Of a DNA stretch of 64,000 nt, positions 48,219 to 55,979 are shown in pieces (position 1 is the first letter of the stretch; each line of letters begins with the position of its first letter). This stretch comes from Neoalteromonas facilis. GTDB lineage: Bacteria > Pseudomonadota > Gammaproteobacteria > Enterobacterales > Alteromonadaceae. Location of the stretch: assembly GCF_002807665.1 (NCBI RefSeq), contig NZ_PEAY01000002.1, forward strand, positions 1 through 64,000, in the 5' to 3' direction. The notes under the pieces were generated by a model. That model had not been told where the DNA came from and did not search any database. It saw nothing but the letters and a program-made list of their open reading frames with translations. The position numbers were made by a program, and so were the translations under genes.

Positions 48219-48253
48219 GGATAGGCGTTGATACGCAACCTATCCGCTTTTTT
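48219..48253 (+). terminator. Intrinsic terminator between the TPR block and exbB
   Basis: GGATAGG and CCTATCC pair across a 13-base loop that itself holds CGT/ACG, followed by GC and a run of six T. It begins one base after the stop of the small exported protein gene. It should end most transcripts from upstream, so exbB-exbD-exbD-tonB probably has its own promoter in 48254..48326 or is made at a lower level by read-through. Confidence 0.88.
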
Positions 48254-48326
48254 ACGTAAACTCGATAGTCAGATATCGAAGCTTTAAAAGACTAACAAAG
48301 AGTAGTCTGCATAGATGGAGATCCTT

Positions 48327-48998
48327 ATGGACAGTATGCAAATCGTGGTTCGCTTTTTTCAGGAAGGTGGCCCATTTATGTTTCCCATTGCGATTGTATT
48401 GGCACTTGGATTGGCGGTCGCGATTGAGCGGTATGTGTTTTTAACCATGGCGCGCAGAACCAACAAAAATGCATTCGCACAAATTGAACCTTTATTGGTG
48501 GCCAATCGCTTCGATCAGATTTTAGCCTTGGGCAAGAGCAGTAGCGCACCGATTGCACGTGTTATCGCGGCAGGTATCGCGCGTTTAAGCATCAGTCCGC
48601 GCCGTGAGGATATCGAATATGCAATGGAGGAGGGGCTAATGGAGTCTATCCCGCGTTTAGAGAAGCGCACCGGCTACTTAGGCACGCTGGCGAATATCTC
48701 TACACTGCTTGGGCTACTGGGTACGATTATAGGCTTGATCGCCGCGTTTTCCGCGGTTGCTAATGCAGACCCTGCGGAGAAGGCGAGCTTGTTGTCGCAA
48801 AGTATATCTGTTGCCATGAATACCACGGCGTTTGGTTTGATCGCGGCTATTCCACTGTTGGCTTGTCACTCATTGTTGCAAACTAAGACAACTGAAATCA
48901 TCGATAGTATGGAAATGGCTGGCGTTAAGTGTTTAAACACTTTGATCGCGAGCCACAACATAAAGCCGCAAACTCGCGCAACTGATAGGCAAGAGTAA
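48327..48998 (+). CDS. exbB: ExbB/TolQ/MotA family proton-channel protein
   Basis: A 223-residue inner-membrane protein with three hydrophobic segments, the ExbB/TolQ pattern. The pore helices keep the key Thr and Gly residues (LGLLGTIIGLIAAF and AMNTTAFGLIAAIP). ExbB pentamers hold ExbD in their centre and convert proton flow into motion. The ATG at 48327 is preferred to one four codons earlier because GGAG lies six bases before it. It is the first gene of the motor block after the terminator. Confidence 0.9.
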   Translation: MDSMQIVVRFFQEGGPFMFPIAIVLALGLAVAIERYVFLTMARRTNKNAFAQIEPLLVANRFDQILALGKSSSAPIARVIAAGIARLSISPRREDIEYAMEEGLMESIPRLEKRTGYLGTLANISTLLGLLGTIIGLIAAFSAVANADPAEKASLLSQSISVAMNTTAFGLIAAIPLLACHSLLQTKTTEIIDSMEMAGVKCLNTLIASHNIKPQTRATDRQE

Positions 48999-49003
48999 CG
49001 ATT

Positions 49004-49552
49004 GTGTTAGGCCGCCAAAGGCAATACAAACGAGTGCGCCAAGACGCCGAACTAGACATCACTTCATTTATGAATTTGATGATTGTTCTGGTGCCAGTGT
49101 TGTTAATGATGATGGTGTTTTCTCGCATTACCGTGGTTGAATTGGCTCTGCCTGGGCTGAGTAGCGGTGCCACGCAAGAAGACGTTGAGCATCAGCAGCT
49201 TGAAGTCTTGGTGACGCGAGAAGGGATGGCCGTGTATTTCCCGCAAGGTTATCTCGTGCGTGAGATCCCGTTGGTCACCAATGAAGAAAGCAATGCGCTT
49301 GAACACGATTACGCCTTGCTACAGACAACACTCAAGCAAGTTAAACAAACATTGTTAGCCAAAGAGTTAGAAAAAGATGATTTGGTTCTACTCCTTGAAG
49401 ATGATGTGTCTTATCAGACGATTGTCAGTTTAATCGACACAGTACGCTCATACCCCGATGTTGTTGCAGCATCAGTTGTGCCAGCGGAGCTGTTTCCTAA
49501 TGTGTCATTCGCCGATGCGCCTCAGCACTCCGTTTTTGGAGGTAAGCAATGA
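49004..49552 (+). CDS. ExbD-like protein with Asn in place of the channel Asp
   Basis: A 182-residue ExbD/TolR-type protein: a short cytoplasmic end, one membrane helix (about 19-42) and a periplasmic domain. In the helix, where ExbD has the proton-carrying Asp (as in TPLIDVMLVLL), this protein has Asn24 (ITSFMNLMIVLVPVLL). It probably cannot carry protons by itself. The start is GTG. It overlaps the second exbD by 4 bases (ATGA), so the two are made together and may form a mixed pair inside one ExbB ring. Confidence 0.85.
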   Translation: MLGRQRQYKRVRQDAELDITSFMNLMIVLVPVLLMMMVFSRITVVELALPGLSSGATQEDVEHQQLEVLVTREGMAVYFPQGYLVREIPLVTNEESNALEHDYALLQTTLKQVKQTLLAKELEKDDLVLLLEDDVSYQTIVSLIDTVRSYPDVVAASVVPAELFPNVSFADAPQHSVFGGKQ

Positions 49553-50088
49553 AGCAGTCGGTTCGCGCAAAGCGCATGGCTCGTCATCACAAGCGACTGT
49601 CAGCACAAGGCAAGCTAAGCCTTGTTTCATTGATGGATATTTTTACCATCTTGGTTTTCTTTTTAATGCTGAATGCGTCAGATGTACAGGTACTGCAAAA
49701 TGATCGTTCGCTCACATTACCCAAATCCAGCGCCGACACCGCCGCTGAAGAGCAGTTATTGCTGACGGTGAGTCAACAACGCTTGATGCTCGATGGGGTA
49801 TTTTTAATGACTTTAGAGCAAGTCGTGAATACACAAGACGACACTTTAAGTGCGCTAAGTAAAGAGCTCGAACTGCGCAAAAAGATCCGTCAACAAGCAA
49901 AAGCAGAACAGAGTGAAGAAGATACCGACGCGCGTCACGCAATTACCATCATGGGTGATGAAGCGATTGAATATCAGGCACTGAAAAAAATCATGCATAC
50001 CTGTGCTCAGGCTGGTTATAGCGACATTTCACTCGCTGTAGAATATGTAGAAGCGGAATCTGGGGCTGCGCTAGAGGTGACACAATGA
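49549..50088 (+). CDS. exbD: ExbD-like protein with the channel Asp
   Basis: A 179-residue ExbD/TolR-type protein. Its single membrane helix (about 26-44) retains the proton-carrying acidic residue, Asp30 (SLVSLMDIFTILVFFLM). A periplasmic domain follows, with a Lys/Glu-rich segment (about 100-130). It overlaps its neighbour exbD by 4 bases and the TonB-like gene by 4 bases. Together with the Asn variant it could form an asymmetric dimer. Confidence 0.88.
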   Translation: MKQSVRAKRMARHHKRLSAQGKLSLVSLMDIFTILVFFLMLNASDVQVLQNDRSLTLPKSSADTAAEEQLLLTVSQQRLMLDGVFLMTLEQVVNTQDDTLSALSKELELRKKIRQQAKAEQSEEDTDARHAITIMGDEAIEYQALKKIMHTCAQAGYSDISLAVEYVEAESGAALEVTQ

Positions 50089-51089
50089 TAGCGGTTACCC
50101 CGTATTATTTTTCCACGCTGCCTTGGTCGAGTGGCGAACAAGAGAATCAGCGCTTCAAACGAATTTTACTCGGTGCTGTAGCGGTAACCTTGCTGTTCGC
50201 AATGCTTGTCGCGTGGATAGAATTACCCGAGCAAACGCGTGAAGAGAAAGCCAAAGTACCACCGCAATTAGCGAAATTGATTGTTGCAGAGCCACCGCAG
50301 CCGGTGGTGATGCCTGAGCCAGAACCAGTAATACCGGAAACGATCATAGAAGAGAAACCGGAAGTTGAGCCAGAACCCGAGCCGATTGAAGTTGAACCCG
50401 AGCCGGAACCTGAACCTGTGGTAGTTGAGAAAGTGCCAGAGCCTGTCGTAGTAGAGCCTACTCAAGAAGAAAAGGTGCAGATTGCCAAGGAAACAGCCGC
50501 CAAAGCGGGTGTTATGAATTTTACCGATGATTTGGCCAGTCTCAGAGATTCTCTCGATTTAGGTAATATGGCTGACACTCAACTGACAGAAGGTGCGGGG
50601 CAGCAAAGCGAGACGGGGCGTAAGTTGATTGGGCGAGAGTTGGCTACTGACAGTGGACAATTGGATACCGCTTCATTGTCAACAACAGCAGGTGCTAGAG
50701 GCTCATTGGCAGGGCGCAAAACAACGGAGTTCGATGCACCAACAGAAGGCTCTGCTGCGTTAGCTACGCAACGCGTTCAGCAACAAGCCGATATCATTGG
50801 TGATCGTAGCGTTGAATCGATCCGAAAAACTCTCGCACAAAATGATGGTGGATTGTATTCATTGTATCGACGTGCCCTGCGTAGCGAGCCTGAATTGCAA
50901 GGCAAGTTAACAGTTCGCTTAACCATTCAACCCTCAGGCGCACTGTCAGCGGTTGATTTGGTCGGAACAGATTTGGCTTCTCAAGAGCTTATTCAGCGTT
51001 TAATCGCCCGCATTCGCATGATCAGTTTTGGTGCTCAAGACGTTACGACGACGGAAATCGAATATACCTATAATTTTTTACCGTTCTAG
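50085..51089 (+). CDS. TonB/AgmX-type energy transducer
   Basis: A 334-residue protein: cytoplasmic N-terminus, one membrane segment (about 27-47), a Pro/Glu/Val-rich extended linker (about 60-125), a middle region and a C-terminal domain (about 245-334). The C-terminal part (YRRALRSEPELQGKLTVRLT and later IARIRMISFG) fits the AgmX/PglI C-terminal family, a TonB-like fold named from myxobacterial gliding proteins. With ExbB and two ExbDs directly upstream it should pass inner-membrane energy outward, here probably to the TPR lipoproteins or barrels of the same cluster. Confidence 0.86.
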   Translation: MIAVTPYYFSTLPWSSGEQENQRFKRILLGAVAVTLLFAMLVAWIELPEQTREEKAKVPPQLAKLIVAEPPQPVVMPEPEPVIPETIIEEKPEVEPEPEPIEVEPEPEPEPVVVEKVPEPVVVEPTQEEKVQIAKETAAKAGVMNFTDDLASLRDSLDLGNMADTQLTEGAGQQSETGRKLIGRELATDSGQLDTASLSTTAGARGSLAGRKTTEFDAPTEGSAALATQRVQQQADIIGDRSVESIRKTLAQNDGGLYSLYRRALRSEPELQGKLTVRLTIQPSGALSAVDLVGTDLASQELIQRLIARIRMISFGAQDVTTTEIEYTYNFLPF

Positions 51090-51105
51090 TCGCATTGCAC
51101 CCGCA

Positions 51106-51129
51106 TAGGCTGACCCTCTTGTCAGCCTA
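51106..51129 (+). terminator. Hairpin terminator after the TonB-like gene
   Basis: TAGGCTGAC and GTCAGCCTA form a perfect nine-pair stem with a six-base loop, 17 bases after the TonB-like stop. The following bases (CATTTCTTAATTT) are T-rich but not a pure T run. The stem includes the stop of the convergent DUF2177 gene, so it may help end both transcripts. Confidence 0.7.
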
Positions 51130-51529
51130 CATTTCTTAATTTGGCATTCACCCTAAAACCTACCCAGCTGATAATGGCCGACACCAAGGTCCCCCAAACC
51201 CAATCGATAAGGGTTATTTGAATTGGCCAGCCTTTTAAAATCGCGTAGTTGGTCAAGTTATATGCGCCGTATGCAGCAAGACCCAAGCAAGCACCGTTGA
51301 TAAAGGCATGTTTACTACTTTGGTTAACAAGTGGCGCAATGACAATTTTCACTACCACGAACGAGTACATCAGATAAAACGCTATCCAAGGCCAGCGAGG
51401 AAGGGTGTCACGCATTAGATAGCCGATAGCTTCTTGATAGCTACTTTGTGACACTAGCCCGAGCCATATAAAGTCGAGTAATAAATAACTACACAAAACC
51501 GCTAGGTAAGTAAAAAAGAGCACTTTCAT
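51122..51529 (-). CDS. DUF2177 membrane protein
   Basis: A 135-residue inner-membrane protein with four hydrophobic segments. LLLDFIWLGLVSQSSYQEAI near the start and GAYNLTNYAILKGWP in the third segment are typical of the DUF2177 family. The ATG at 51529 is chosen over an upstream one that would add 28 non-hydrophobic residues. It is divergent from lexA; the LexA sites lie 93-128 bp upstream of its start, so SOS control is possible but not shown. The function is unknown. Confidence 0.85.
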   Translation of the reverse strand: MKVLFFTYLAVLCSYLLLDFIWLGLVSQSSYQEAIGYLMRDTLPRWPWIAFYLMYSFVVVKIVIAPLVNQSSKHAFINGACLGLAAYGAYNLTNYAILKGWPIQITLIDWVWGTLVSAIISWVGFRVNAKLRNVG

Positions 51530-51604
51530 CTGAAGTACCACATGAATTGAGGCGACATGACTGACTAATTTGCAATAAGTACTACCGTGACGCAACAAAA
51601 CTAC

Positions 51605-51657
51605 TTGTATCATCCGATCAACTGTATATACTGACAGTTAACTGTATAGAAAAACAG
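51605..51657 (+). promoter_or_regulatory. lexA promoter with two LexA (SOS) boxes
   Basis: Two perfect CTG-N10-CAG sites lie before lexA: CTGTATATACTGACAG at 51622..51637 and CTGTATAGAAAAACAG at 51642..51657, 20 bp apart centre to centre, as in the self-regulated lexA of E. coli. A likely sigma-70 promoter overlaps the first box: TTGTAT (51605..51610), 16 bases, then TATACT (51627..51632). LexA would therefore repress its own gene. Confidence 0.93.
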
Positions 51658-51664
51658 GCTGGTC

Positions 51665-52291
51665 ATGCGTCCACTAACTCAACGACAAGAAGAAGTACTT
51701 TCACTCATTAAGAACACAATGTCTGAAACGGGAATGCCGCCAACACGTGCTGAAATAGCCCGTGAATTGGGCTTTAAGTCTGCCAATGCGGCAGAAGAAC
51801 ACTTAAAGGCGTTAGCGCGTAAAGGCGTGATTGATATTTTGCCTGGCACTTCACGCGGGATTAAATTAAACATTCCATTGGACGACATGGCGGAAGAGGA
51901 AGCCGGACTGCCGCTTATTGGTCGTGTTGCTGCTGGTGAACCTATACTGGCCCAAGAGCACGTTGAAGCACACTACAAAGTCGATCCTGCACTGTTCCAT
52001 CCTCAAGCCGATTTTCTGTTACGTGTTAACGGCATGAGTATGAAAGATATCGGTATCTTAGACGGTGACTTACTCGCAGTTCACAGAACCGCTGACGTGC
52101 ACAATGGCCAAGTTGTGGTGGCGCGTGTTGATGAAGATGTGACGGTGAAGCGTTTAGAAAAGCGCGGCAGAGAGGTGCTGTTGCATGCTGAAAACGACGA
52201 GTTTAAACCTATCAAGGTTGATCTTGCATCGCAGCCTTTCTCAATTGAAGGCATCGCGGTGGGTGTGATCAGAAACGCTGACTGGATGTAA
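51665..52291 (+). CDS. lexA: LexA repressor
   Basis: LexA represses the DNA-damage (SOS) genes and cuts itself when RecA filaments form. The 208-residue protein has the winged helix (about 1-65; [20 protein letters not shown] as recognition region), the cleavage site Ala90-Gly91 (RVAAGEP), and the serine-lysine dyad Ser125 (NGMSMKDIG) and Lys162 (DVTVKRLEK). All residues needed for self-cleavage are present. It follows the two SOS boxes by 7 bases. No sulA-like gene follows. Confidence 0.98.
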   Translation: MRPLTQRQEEVLSLIKNTMSETGMPPTRAEIARELGFKSANAAEEHLKALARKGVIDILPGTSRGIKLNIPLDDMAEEEAGLPLIGRVAAGEPILAQEHVEAHYKVDPALFHPQADFLLRVNGMSMKDIGILDGDLLAVHRTADVHNGQVVVARVDEDVTVKRLEKRGREVLLHAENDEFKPIKVDLASQPFSIEGIAVGVIRNADWM

Positions 52292-52299
52292 CAAGCTTT

Positions 52300-52328
52300 A
52301 TGCCTTCCACTGAATAGTGTGAAGGCAT
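52300..52328 (+). terminator. Possible terminator hairpin after lexA
   Basis: ATGCCTTC and GAAGGCAT pair, with an inner ACT/AGT, starting 8 bases after the lexA stop. There is no T run after it, only CAGCTACAAACGATTTTAATT, so efficiency is doubtful. It could also act as a 3' RNA-stabilising stem. Confidence 0.5.
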
Positions 52329-52410
52329 CAGCTACAAACGATTTTAATTATTTACTCCTCAATTGAGCTTCGCCATGATAGTGGTAATGAGCACATCGCA
52401 GGATGACTGA

Positions 52411-53163
52411 ATGATTACCGAATGGCTGGCAGGACTCGAGCTAATATCAGCAATAGTATTAGTCAGCGCCAGTTTTCTGGGCTCTTTATTGACCGCCGCT
52501 GTTGGAGTGGGTGGTGGCGCCTTCTTAATCACCATAATGGCCGATATCGTGCCGCCTCTTGCGCTAATTCCTGTGCATGGCATCGTTCAGTTAGGCTCTA
52601 ACACCAGCCGTGCTGTTTTAACACGGAAGCACACCCAGTGGTCGAGTGTTGGGTGGTTCTTGTTAGGTGGCTTAGTCGCGACGGTTCTTTCTATTTGGTT
52701 GCTAACCAATATCCAGCTTTCATTTATCCCATTGATCATTGCCATTTTTATCTTGTGGATCTGCTGGGGACCAATGCCTGAAGTCGGTTTGGCAAATACC
52801 CGATTAGGGTTAAGTGTCGGTGGTTTGCTTACTACAGCCGCCAGTATGCTGGTCGGTGCATCAGGCCCATTAGTCTCAGCCTGGTTGGGACGAAAAAGTG
52901 GCGACAGATGGGCCTACACGGCAAACTTTTCGACCTGTATGGCGCTTCAACACAGTTTGAAGATTGTGGTTTTTGGTATCGCCGGCTTTGCCTTCGCAGA
53001 GTGGTTATTGCTACTCGCATTCATGATTATAGCGGGGTATGTTGGAACCAATGTGGGTTTAAAATTGTTGGGCAAAATACCGGAAAGGCAATTCAAAACG
53101 CTGTTCCGTTGGATCTTAACATTACTCTCAATCCGCCTAATTTTGCTTTGGTGGTTAAGCTAG
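52411..53163 (+). CDS. TSUP (TauE/SafE) family permease
   Basis: A 250-residue inner-membrane protein with about eight hydrophobic segments and the TSUP hallmarks: an early glycine-rich loop (AAVGVGGGAFLITIMADIVP) and a second-half repeat (MLVGASGPLVSAWL). TSUP proteins move sulfite, sulfoacetate or other organic anions. The substrate is not evident, since no sulfur-compound genes sit beside it. A small membrane protein gene follows 22 bases later. Confidence 0.88.
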   Translation: MITEWLAGLELISAIVLVSASFLGSLLTAAVGVGGGAFLITIMADIVPPLALIPVHGIVQLGSNTSRAVLTRKHTQWSSVGWFLLGGLVATVLSIWLLTNIQLSFIPLIIAIFILWICWGPMPEVGLANTRLGLSVGGLLTTAASMLVGASGPLVSAWLGRKSGDRWAYTANFSTCMALQHSLKIVVFGIAGFAFAEWLLLLAFMIIAGYVGTNVGLKLLGKIPERQFKTLFRWILTLLSIRLILLWWLS

Positions 53164-53185
53164 ATTTGTTGAAAAGGAGATGAAA

Positions 53186-53626
53186 ATGGAAGGAAGTCAT
53201 TATCTCATCGTTGCTGGTTGTTTAAGTATCGTTGCAGCACTGCTTCACATAGCGATAATTTTTGGCGGCCCTGAATGGTATCGATTTTTTGGTGCTGGGG
53301 AGGCCATGGCCCAATCCGCTGCGTCAGGCAGCATTCGCCCCGTAATTATTACATTCGGTATCGCTACTTTATTAACACTTTGGGGATTTTATGCCCTCTC
53401 TGCTGCAGGCGTTCTCGCGCCTTTTCCTTTTTTGAAAGTTGCTATTGTCCTAATAACGGGCGTTTACTTACTGCGAGGCATCGTGGGGTTAGTCCTGCCC
53501 TTTATATCTAAACACCCAGCCATAGCGCAAAACTCAATAACATTTTGGCTCGTAAGCTCAACCATTTGCTGTGTTTTCGGAATAGTCCATCTAATCGGTT
53601 TGATCAATAGGTGGGAGCACCTCTAA
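53186..53626 (+). CDS. Small four-helix membrane protein
   Basis: A 146-residue protein with four hydrophobic segments and conserved-looking patterns (LIVAGCLSIVAALLHIAIIF, GGPEWYRFFGAGE). The second ATG (53186) is chosen because AAGGAG is six bases upstream; the first ATG touches that site. It resembles unassigned four-helix membrane proteins found in many proteobacteria. It probably shares a transcript with the permease. Confidence 0.75.
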   Translation: MEGSHYLIVAGCLSIVAALLHIAIIFGGPEWYRFFGAGEAMAQSAASGSIRPVIITFGIATLLTLWGFYALSAAGVLAPFPFLKVAIVLITGVYLLRGIVGLVLPFISKHPAIAQNSITFWLVSSTICCVFGIVHLIGLINRWEHL

Positions 53627-53696
53627 AGCCATGCGTTATATTGGTGTTTAGTGTTTGCCGGAGTCTGATTAGACGAATGCCTGAATAAGAAGAAAC

Positions 53697-54257
53697 TTAA
53701 ATCAAAAAGCCAGCCCCTCCAAAAATGTGCTCTGTGTAGAGTATATAGGATTCAATGAGCTCGCACCGGTTACTTGATAGAGGAACGGCAAGAGATAAGA
53801 TCGGTGTTACCCTATCAAATGCCGATGTTCGTCCTGCTCCTTTAAAATTTAGCTCAATGTTCAGCCTCAACTGTTTTAGCGCTTCAAGTGTAGGTGTCTC
53901 GAGTAAATAATAGATGTGAGCGTTAGCCTTTTTAGAGTGCTCTAATTCTTTAATCAACGGTTCAATGGATTGATACACAGGTGTTTGCAAGTGTCTTAAG
54001 CGATAATATGTATTTGGGCCTGTTCTGGTTTTCAAATAAATTTCAGGTATTAAGGTCGATTGAAACTCAATATTACAACGACTAAATAAAGATTTAATGA
54101 TCTCCTCTGCTTCTGTGGGTGATTCCTTCGCATTTATAAGAACTATTGGGAATGCCTTCTGAATAGCAGTGTGAAACGAAGATAGTTGAGTATAAGCAAC
54201 TACTAGAAAGATACCTAAAGCAATGAAAAGCGTTTTCTTTAGCATAACCTTCAACAT
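53697..54257 (-). CDS. Membrane-anchored protein of unknown function
   Basis: A 186-residue protein with one N-terminal hydrophobic anchor (about 8-26) and a mostly helical and beta periplasmic part with no recognised domain. It contains two cysteines (SRCNIEF and SNRCELI) that could pair. Its start overlaps the end of the upstream damaged ORF by 7 bases, so the two once formed an operon. An alternative start four codons in is possible. Confidence 0.6.
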   Translation of the reverse strand: MLKVMLKKTLFIALGIFLVVAYTQLSSFHTAIQKAFPIVLINAKESPTEAEEIIKSLFSRCNIEFQSTLIPEIYLKTRTGPNTYYRLRHLQTPVYQSIEPLIKELEHSKKANAHIYYLLETPTLEALKQLRLNIELNFKGAGRTSAFDRVTPILSLAVPLSSNRCELIESYILYTEHIFGGAGFLI

Positions 54258-54561
54258 AAAAGGGACGGTATACCTAGCATATAAGTTTTTATCAGGTGAT
54301 GCTGCGTAAAGACATTTAAATACTCTTCTTTGCAGTTTGTTGGCTTACAAAACTGACTCCAAAAGACAACTTTCTGCCCGTCATCCTTGAGTAATCGAGG
54401 ATAACGGGCAGACAAACAACTGACATTCGGAAATTCTCGCTGGTTGCAGCCTCTTACCGTTAAGGCACCATCAGAAAATCCAACTTTCGAAAGGCTTGTT
54501 CGTACCAATAGTAGTCTTTTGATGCATAAGAACTTAGTGCCGAGAATAAACTATCAGTCAT
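54251..54561 (-). pseudogene. Probable frameshifted small gene
   Basis: Two frames appear to make one protein. From an ATG at 54561 the frame reads MTDSLFSALSSYASKDYYWY, then EQAFRK, and soon stops at 54460. The frame one base back continues VGFSDGALTVRGCNQREFPN and runs to 54251. One extra A in the AAA of CGAAAG joins them into about 103 residues. The second frame has only a TTG start of its own (54508), which is unattractive. It could instead be a one-base sequence error. No family is recognised. Confidence 0.5.
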
Positions 54562-54603
54562 TCCTATTTTAAGTTGTGATGTCTACTATACAAAACGGAC
54601 TGC

Positions 54604-55293
54604 CTACTGAGCCATATCACAAGTGGACATTTTAGTTTTTAAAGGTCGTAAAATTACCTCACTAAACACGGTGGCCCAAAATAACGTTAGCAAGTTTATT
54701 GCCCAAACATAGTGAAGAGAAAAACCTTCTGCGTCGTAATTACTGTGGATACCGACACTTCCAATGATCATTCCTAAGAATGCAGACGCATAACAGAATT
54801 TAATCTGAGCATTTAAGATAGTTGCAATAAAATGCGCCTTTGCGCCTCCGACCATCTCATCGGTAAATAAATATCTAAGACAGGTAACAGACTTTGCTGC
54901 ACCATTGGTTCCGAAGGCAATTATGGTTGCAAAGTAGGTAAATAAGAAAACAAATGCGATTGACGGTATGTTGACGTAAAAGTAAAAGTCATTGGGATGA
55001 CCGAACCCTATCGCAGTTGTTACGGTTGCTACTAGTAGTATAAATATAAATAGACTCTTCATGATTTGTTTCCTCGACCAATTAACTTCAATTTCATTTG
55101 AAGTAGATTGCAGTTCATTCGGGGATAGTTCAAAAACCGACGCAATGGACAACACAGTTTCGGCTGATGCTTTGCCATCCGATTCAACACGCTGAATTGT
55201 GCGTACGGATAACCCTGACATCTTGGCAAGTAGTTCTTGAGACCATCCTTTACTCTGTCGTAGTGCTTTCAATTTTTTAGTCGAAATGAACAT
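54604..55293 (-). CDS. Membrane-bound XRE-type regulator
   Basis: A 229-residue protein: an N-terminal helix-turn-helix of the HTH_3/XRE type (about 5-60; LKALRQSKGWSQELLAKMSG, then LSVRTIQRVESDGKA) followed by a basic linker and about four hydrophobic segments. This membrane-tethered cytoplasmic XRE form is common, but its inducers are mostly unknown. It stands alone, with a long empty region upstream. Confidence 0.85.
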   Translation of the reverse strand: MFISTKKLKALRQSKGWSQELLAKMSGLSVRTIQRVESDGKASAETVLSIASVFELSPNELQSTSNEIEVNWSRKQIMKSLFIFILLVATVTTAIGFGHPNDFYFYVNIPSIAFVFLFTYFATIIAFGTNGAAKSVTCLRYLFTDEMVGGAKAHFIATILNAQIKFCYASAFLGMIIGSVGIHSNYDAEGFSLHYVWAINLLTLFWATVFSEVILRPLKTKMSTCDMAQ

Positions 55294-55979
55294 GCATTAA
55301 CTCCAAATGTTAGCCACGTGATGCGGCAGGTACAGTGTCGAAAACTTGTTAAGTGTAAGCCAGAAATTTGCTACGACAAAAACCTGACACAACCTGACAA
55401 TAGTGGGAAAGCGGCTCAGTTTAATTGCAATTTAATACACGCATATGGAAAAAAGCTAAACCTAAAACGCAGGTGTTGAAGTTGGAAATGGTAAGATAAA
55501 TGTTTACTACAGACGATCGATTTAGCTTATTCTCAAGGTGCTGAATGCCGGCTATCTTAAATAAGCAGTTTAGAAGCATAAATAAATGTCTCTGGTTTTT
55601 TTAAACTATTAAGTAAGTTTAGGTAACTATGCTGACACGAGAGTCTACTCTAATATAACTAACCTCTATGTTAGCTATGTCGGCTGATTGAATCGCCACT
55701 CATTTCCTCTATACCTCTTAATTAGGCCTCTTGGGACAATAACTCGTTCAAAGCTGTCGCCGCTATTCTGTCACTTAAATGTCCAGCAAGACGCACCAAG
55801 ACGACTATATCTTTCACAATGATCTGTCTGAAAATTGCAATAAAGATTGGTTACCGCAAATCACCATTTTGCTTGAATGCGAAGCAGGGTGTTTGTGTTA
55901 ATGCGTGTTACATAACTAACCGGGTCAAACAGCGTGTTGACCCAAATTAGTGGAAAGGCAGCGCCATAGAGTTGCTCGA
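55294..55979. other. Long region without a convincing gene
   Basis: 686 bases between two minus-strand genes. A 31-codon minus-strand frame from a GTG (55722..55817), ending LAGHLSDRIAATALNELL plus five residues, looks protein-like in composition and might be the tail of a lost gene, but it has no family match I recognise. A perfect inverted repeat, GGGTCAA and TTGACCC with eight bases between, lies at 55922..55943, just past the stop at 55980. It may be a weak terminator of the minus operon, though it lacks a T run. Confidence 0.45.

Noticed and set aside
52300-52328. A confirmed terminator after lexA
   Set aside because: The stem is good but has no T run, so it is listed only as possible.
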